Source: Colletes latitarsis (taxonomy: Eukaryota > Arthropoda > Insecta > Hymenoptera > Colletidae). Taken from it: DNA of 64,000 nucleotides. The DNA lies in NCBI RefSeq assembly GCF_051014445.1, contig NC_135141.1:1302001-1366000 (forward strand), in the 5' to 3' direction. The position numbers were made by a program, and so were the translations under genes. Below are positions 61,521-64,000 of this stretch, piece after piece (positions within the stretch are counted from its first letter, which is position 1; every line of letters starts with the position of its first letter). Under the pieces are notes generated by a model. The model searched no databases and was not told the origin of the DNA. It saw nothing but the letters and a program-made list of their open reading frames with translations.

Positions 61521-64000
61521 ACCCAGACATTACCGGTTTTATCCTCTAAAATATTGGTCGAAACCAGGTTTTATTGACTGTTACTGTGTGGTACCACATT
61601 ACTACGTGATTCAAATCCGAAAAAACCCAGGATCTGGCCAACAAGTATGCGAAGAAGGCAAAATCATGAGCCAGATGCGGGCATAACCCAGACCTAACCC
61701 AGACCTAACCGGTTTTATCCTCTAAAATATTGATCGAAACCAAGTTTAATGGACTGTTTCAGTGTGGTACCACATTACTACGTGATTCAAATCCGAAAAA
61801 ACCCAGGATCTGGCCAACAAGTATGCAAAGAAGGCAAAATCATGAGCCAGCTGCGGGCATAGCCCAGACCTAACCCAGACCTAACAGGTGTCATCCTTTA
61901 AAATATTGATCGAAACCAAGTTTAATGGACTGTTTCAGTGTGGTACCACATTACTACGTGACTCAAACCCGAAAAAACCCAGGATCTGGCCAACAAGTAT
62001 GCGAAGAAGGCAAAATCATGAGCCAGATGCGGGCATAAGCCAGACCTAACCCAGACCTAACCGGTTTTATCCTCTAAAATATTGAACGAAACCAAGTTTA
62101 ATGGACTGTTTCTGTGTGGTACCACATTACTACGTGACTCAAACCACAGAAAACCTAGGATCTGGCCAACAAGAATGCGGAAAAGGTAAAATCATGAGCC
62201 AGATGCGGGCATAACGCAGACCTAACCCAGACCTAACCGGTTTTATCCTGTAAAATGTGGATCGAAACCAGCTTTAATTGACTGTTTCAGTGTGGTACCA
62301 CATTACTACGTGACTCAAACCCGAAAAAAACCGGGTTCTGGCCAACAAGTATGCGAAGAAGGCAAAATCATGAGCCAGATGTGGGCATAACCCAGACCTA
62401 ACCCAGACCTAACCGGTTTTATCCTCTAAAATATTGATCGAAACCATGTTTAGTCGACTGTTTCAATGTGGGACAACATTACTACGTGATTCAAACCCGA
62501 AAAAACCCAGGATGTAGCCAACAAGTATGCGAAGAAGGCAAAATCATGAGCCAGATGCGGGCATAACCCAGACCTAACCGGTTTTGTCCTTTAAAATATT
62601 GATCGAATTGAGGTTTAATTGACTGTTACCGTGTGGTGCCACATAACTATCTGATTCAAACCCGAGAAAACCACGGATTTGGCCAACAAGTATGCGAAGA
62701 AGGCAAAATCATGAGCCAGATGCGGGCATAAGCCAGACCTAACCAGTTTTATCCTCTAAAATATTGATCGAAACCAGCTTTAATTGACTGTATAAGTGTG
62801 GTACCACATTACTACGTGACTCAAACCCGAAAAAACCGGGTTCTGGCCAACAAGTATGCGAAGAAGGCAAAATCATGAGCCAGATGTGGGCATAACCCAG
62901 ACCTAACCCAGACCTAACCGGTTTTATCCTCTAAAATATTGATCGAAACCATGTTTAATCGACTGTTTCAATGTGGGACAACATTACTACGTGATTCAAA
63001 CCCGAAAAAACCCAGGATGTAGCCAACAAGTATGCGAAGAAGGCAAAATCATGAGCCAGATGCGGGCATAACCCAGACCTAACTCAGACCTAACCGGTTT
63101 TATCCTCTAAAATATTGATCGAAACCATGTTTAATCGACTGTTTCAATGTGGGACAACATTACTACGTGATTCAAACCCGAAAAAACCCAGGATCTGGCC
63201 AACAAATATACTATGAAGTCAAAATCATGAGCGAGATGCGGGCATAACCCAGACCTAACCCAAACCTGACCGATTTTATCCTCTAAAATATTGATCGAAA
63301 CCAGGTTTAGTGGACTGTTTCAGTGTGGTACCACATTACTACGTAACACAAACACGAAAAAACCCAGGATATGGCCAACAAGTATGCGAAGAAGGCAAAA
63401 TCATGAGCCAGATGCGGGCATAACGCAGACCTAACCCAGACCTAACCGGTGTCATCCTTTAAAATATTGATCGAAACCAAGTTTAATGGACTGTTTCAGT
63501 GTGGTACCACATTACTACATGACTCAACCACGAAAAAACCCAGGATCTGGCCAACAAGTATGCGAAGAAGGCAAAATCATGAGCCAGATGCGGGCATAAC
63601 CCAGACCTAACCCAGACCTAACCGGTTTTATCCTCTAAAATATTGATCGAAACCAAGTTTAATGGACTGTTTCAGTGTGGTACCACATTACTACGTGACT
63701 CAAACCACAGAAAACCTAGGATCTGGCCAACAAGAATGCGGAGAAGGTAAAATCATGAGCCAGATGCGGGCATAACGCAGACCTAACCCGGACCTAACCG
63801 GTTTTATCCTGTAAAATGTGGATCGAAACCAGCTTTAATTGACTGTTTCAGTGTGATACCACATTACTACGTGACTCAAACCCGAAAAAACCCTGGTTCT
63901 GGCCAACAAGTATGCGAGGAAGGCAAAATCATGGGCCAGATGCGGGCATAACACGGACCTAACCCAGACCTAACCGGTGTGATCCTCTATAATATTGATC

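Larger units (their letters stand above)
59218..64000. repeat. Tandem satellite array, right block
   Basis: The same satellite in the same orientation and phase, about 27 monomers by length. It contains the same monomer types as the left flank, including the AACCACAGAAAACCTAGG and GTGTGATACCAC variants seen at 51,950-52,200. The first monomer has a 2-bp deletion (CTAAAAATTGATCG). No gene is present, and the array runs off the end of the window. Confidence 0.96.

Overview
The window is almost pure satellite DNA from an animal, most likely an insect nuclear genome, interrupted by one complete non-LTR retrotransposon. I see no host gene, tRNA, rRNA or prokaryotic feature. The insect assignment is inference. 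It rests on an R1-clade retrotransposon, a clade best known from arthropods, and on the 11-base unit CCCAGACCTAA (TTAGGTCTGGG on the minus strand). That unit contains the insect telomere word TTAGG and has the shape of the long telomere motifs I recall being reported in some Hymenoptera; I could not check that recollection.

Layout: positions 1-52,214 and 59,218-64,000 are one continuous tandem array. Monomers are mostly 176 bp or 165 bp. The two classes differ by one copy of the 11-base telomere-like unit, normally present once or twice per monomer. By length this is roughly 325 monomers. Canonical monomers also carry a 12-bp palindrome (TGTGGTACCACA). The monomers fall into several variant types with linked sequence differences, and these are arranged in higher-order repeats: a 4-monomer (704 bp) unit near 5-6 kb, a ~10-kb segmental duplication (9.3-18.8 kb versus 19.1-29.3 kb), a 1.7-2.3 kb unit at 33-42 kb, a 3-monomer (517 bp) unit at 45 kb, and a 7-monomer (1,232 bp) unit on both sides of the retrotransposon.

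Positions 52,215-59,217 hold a 7.0-kb, minus-strand, GC-rich retrotransposon of the R1 clade (TRAS/SART-like). From its 5' end it has a 392-bp 5' UTR, ORF1 (987 aa, gag-like, coiled coil and three CCHC knuckles), ORF2 (1,038 aa, APE-type endonuclease, reverse transcriptase, C-terminal CCHC), a 3' UTR with strong inverted repeats, and a 22-nt poly(A). ORF1 stop and ORF2 start overlap as TAATG. The element is flanked by a 14-15 bp target-site duplication, and the inferred first nick lies inside the telomere-like unit (CC^TAA or CCT^AA). ORF1 would package the RNA, and ORF2 would nick the satellite and reverse-transcribe the RNA into the cut.

The most noteworthy point is the combination: a satellite that embeds a telomere-like word in each monomer, and an intact retrotransposon of a clade that includes telomere-repeat specialists sitting exactly in that word.
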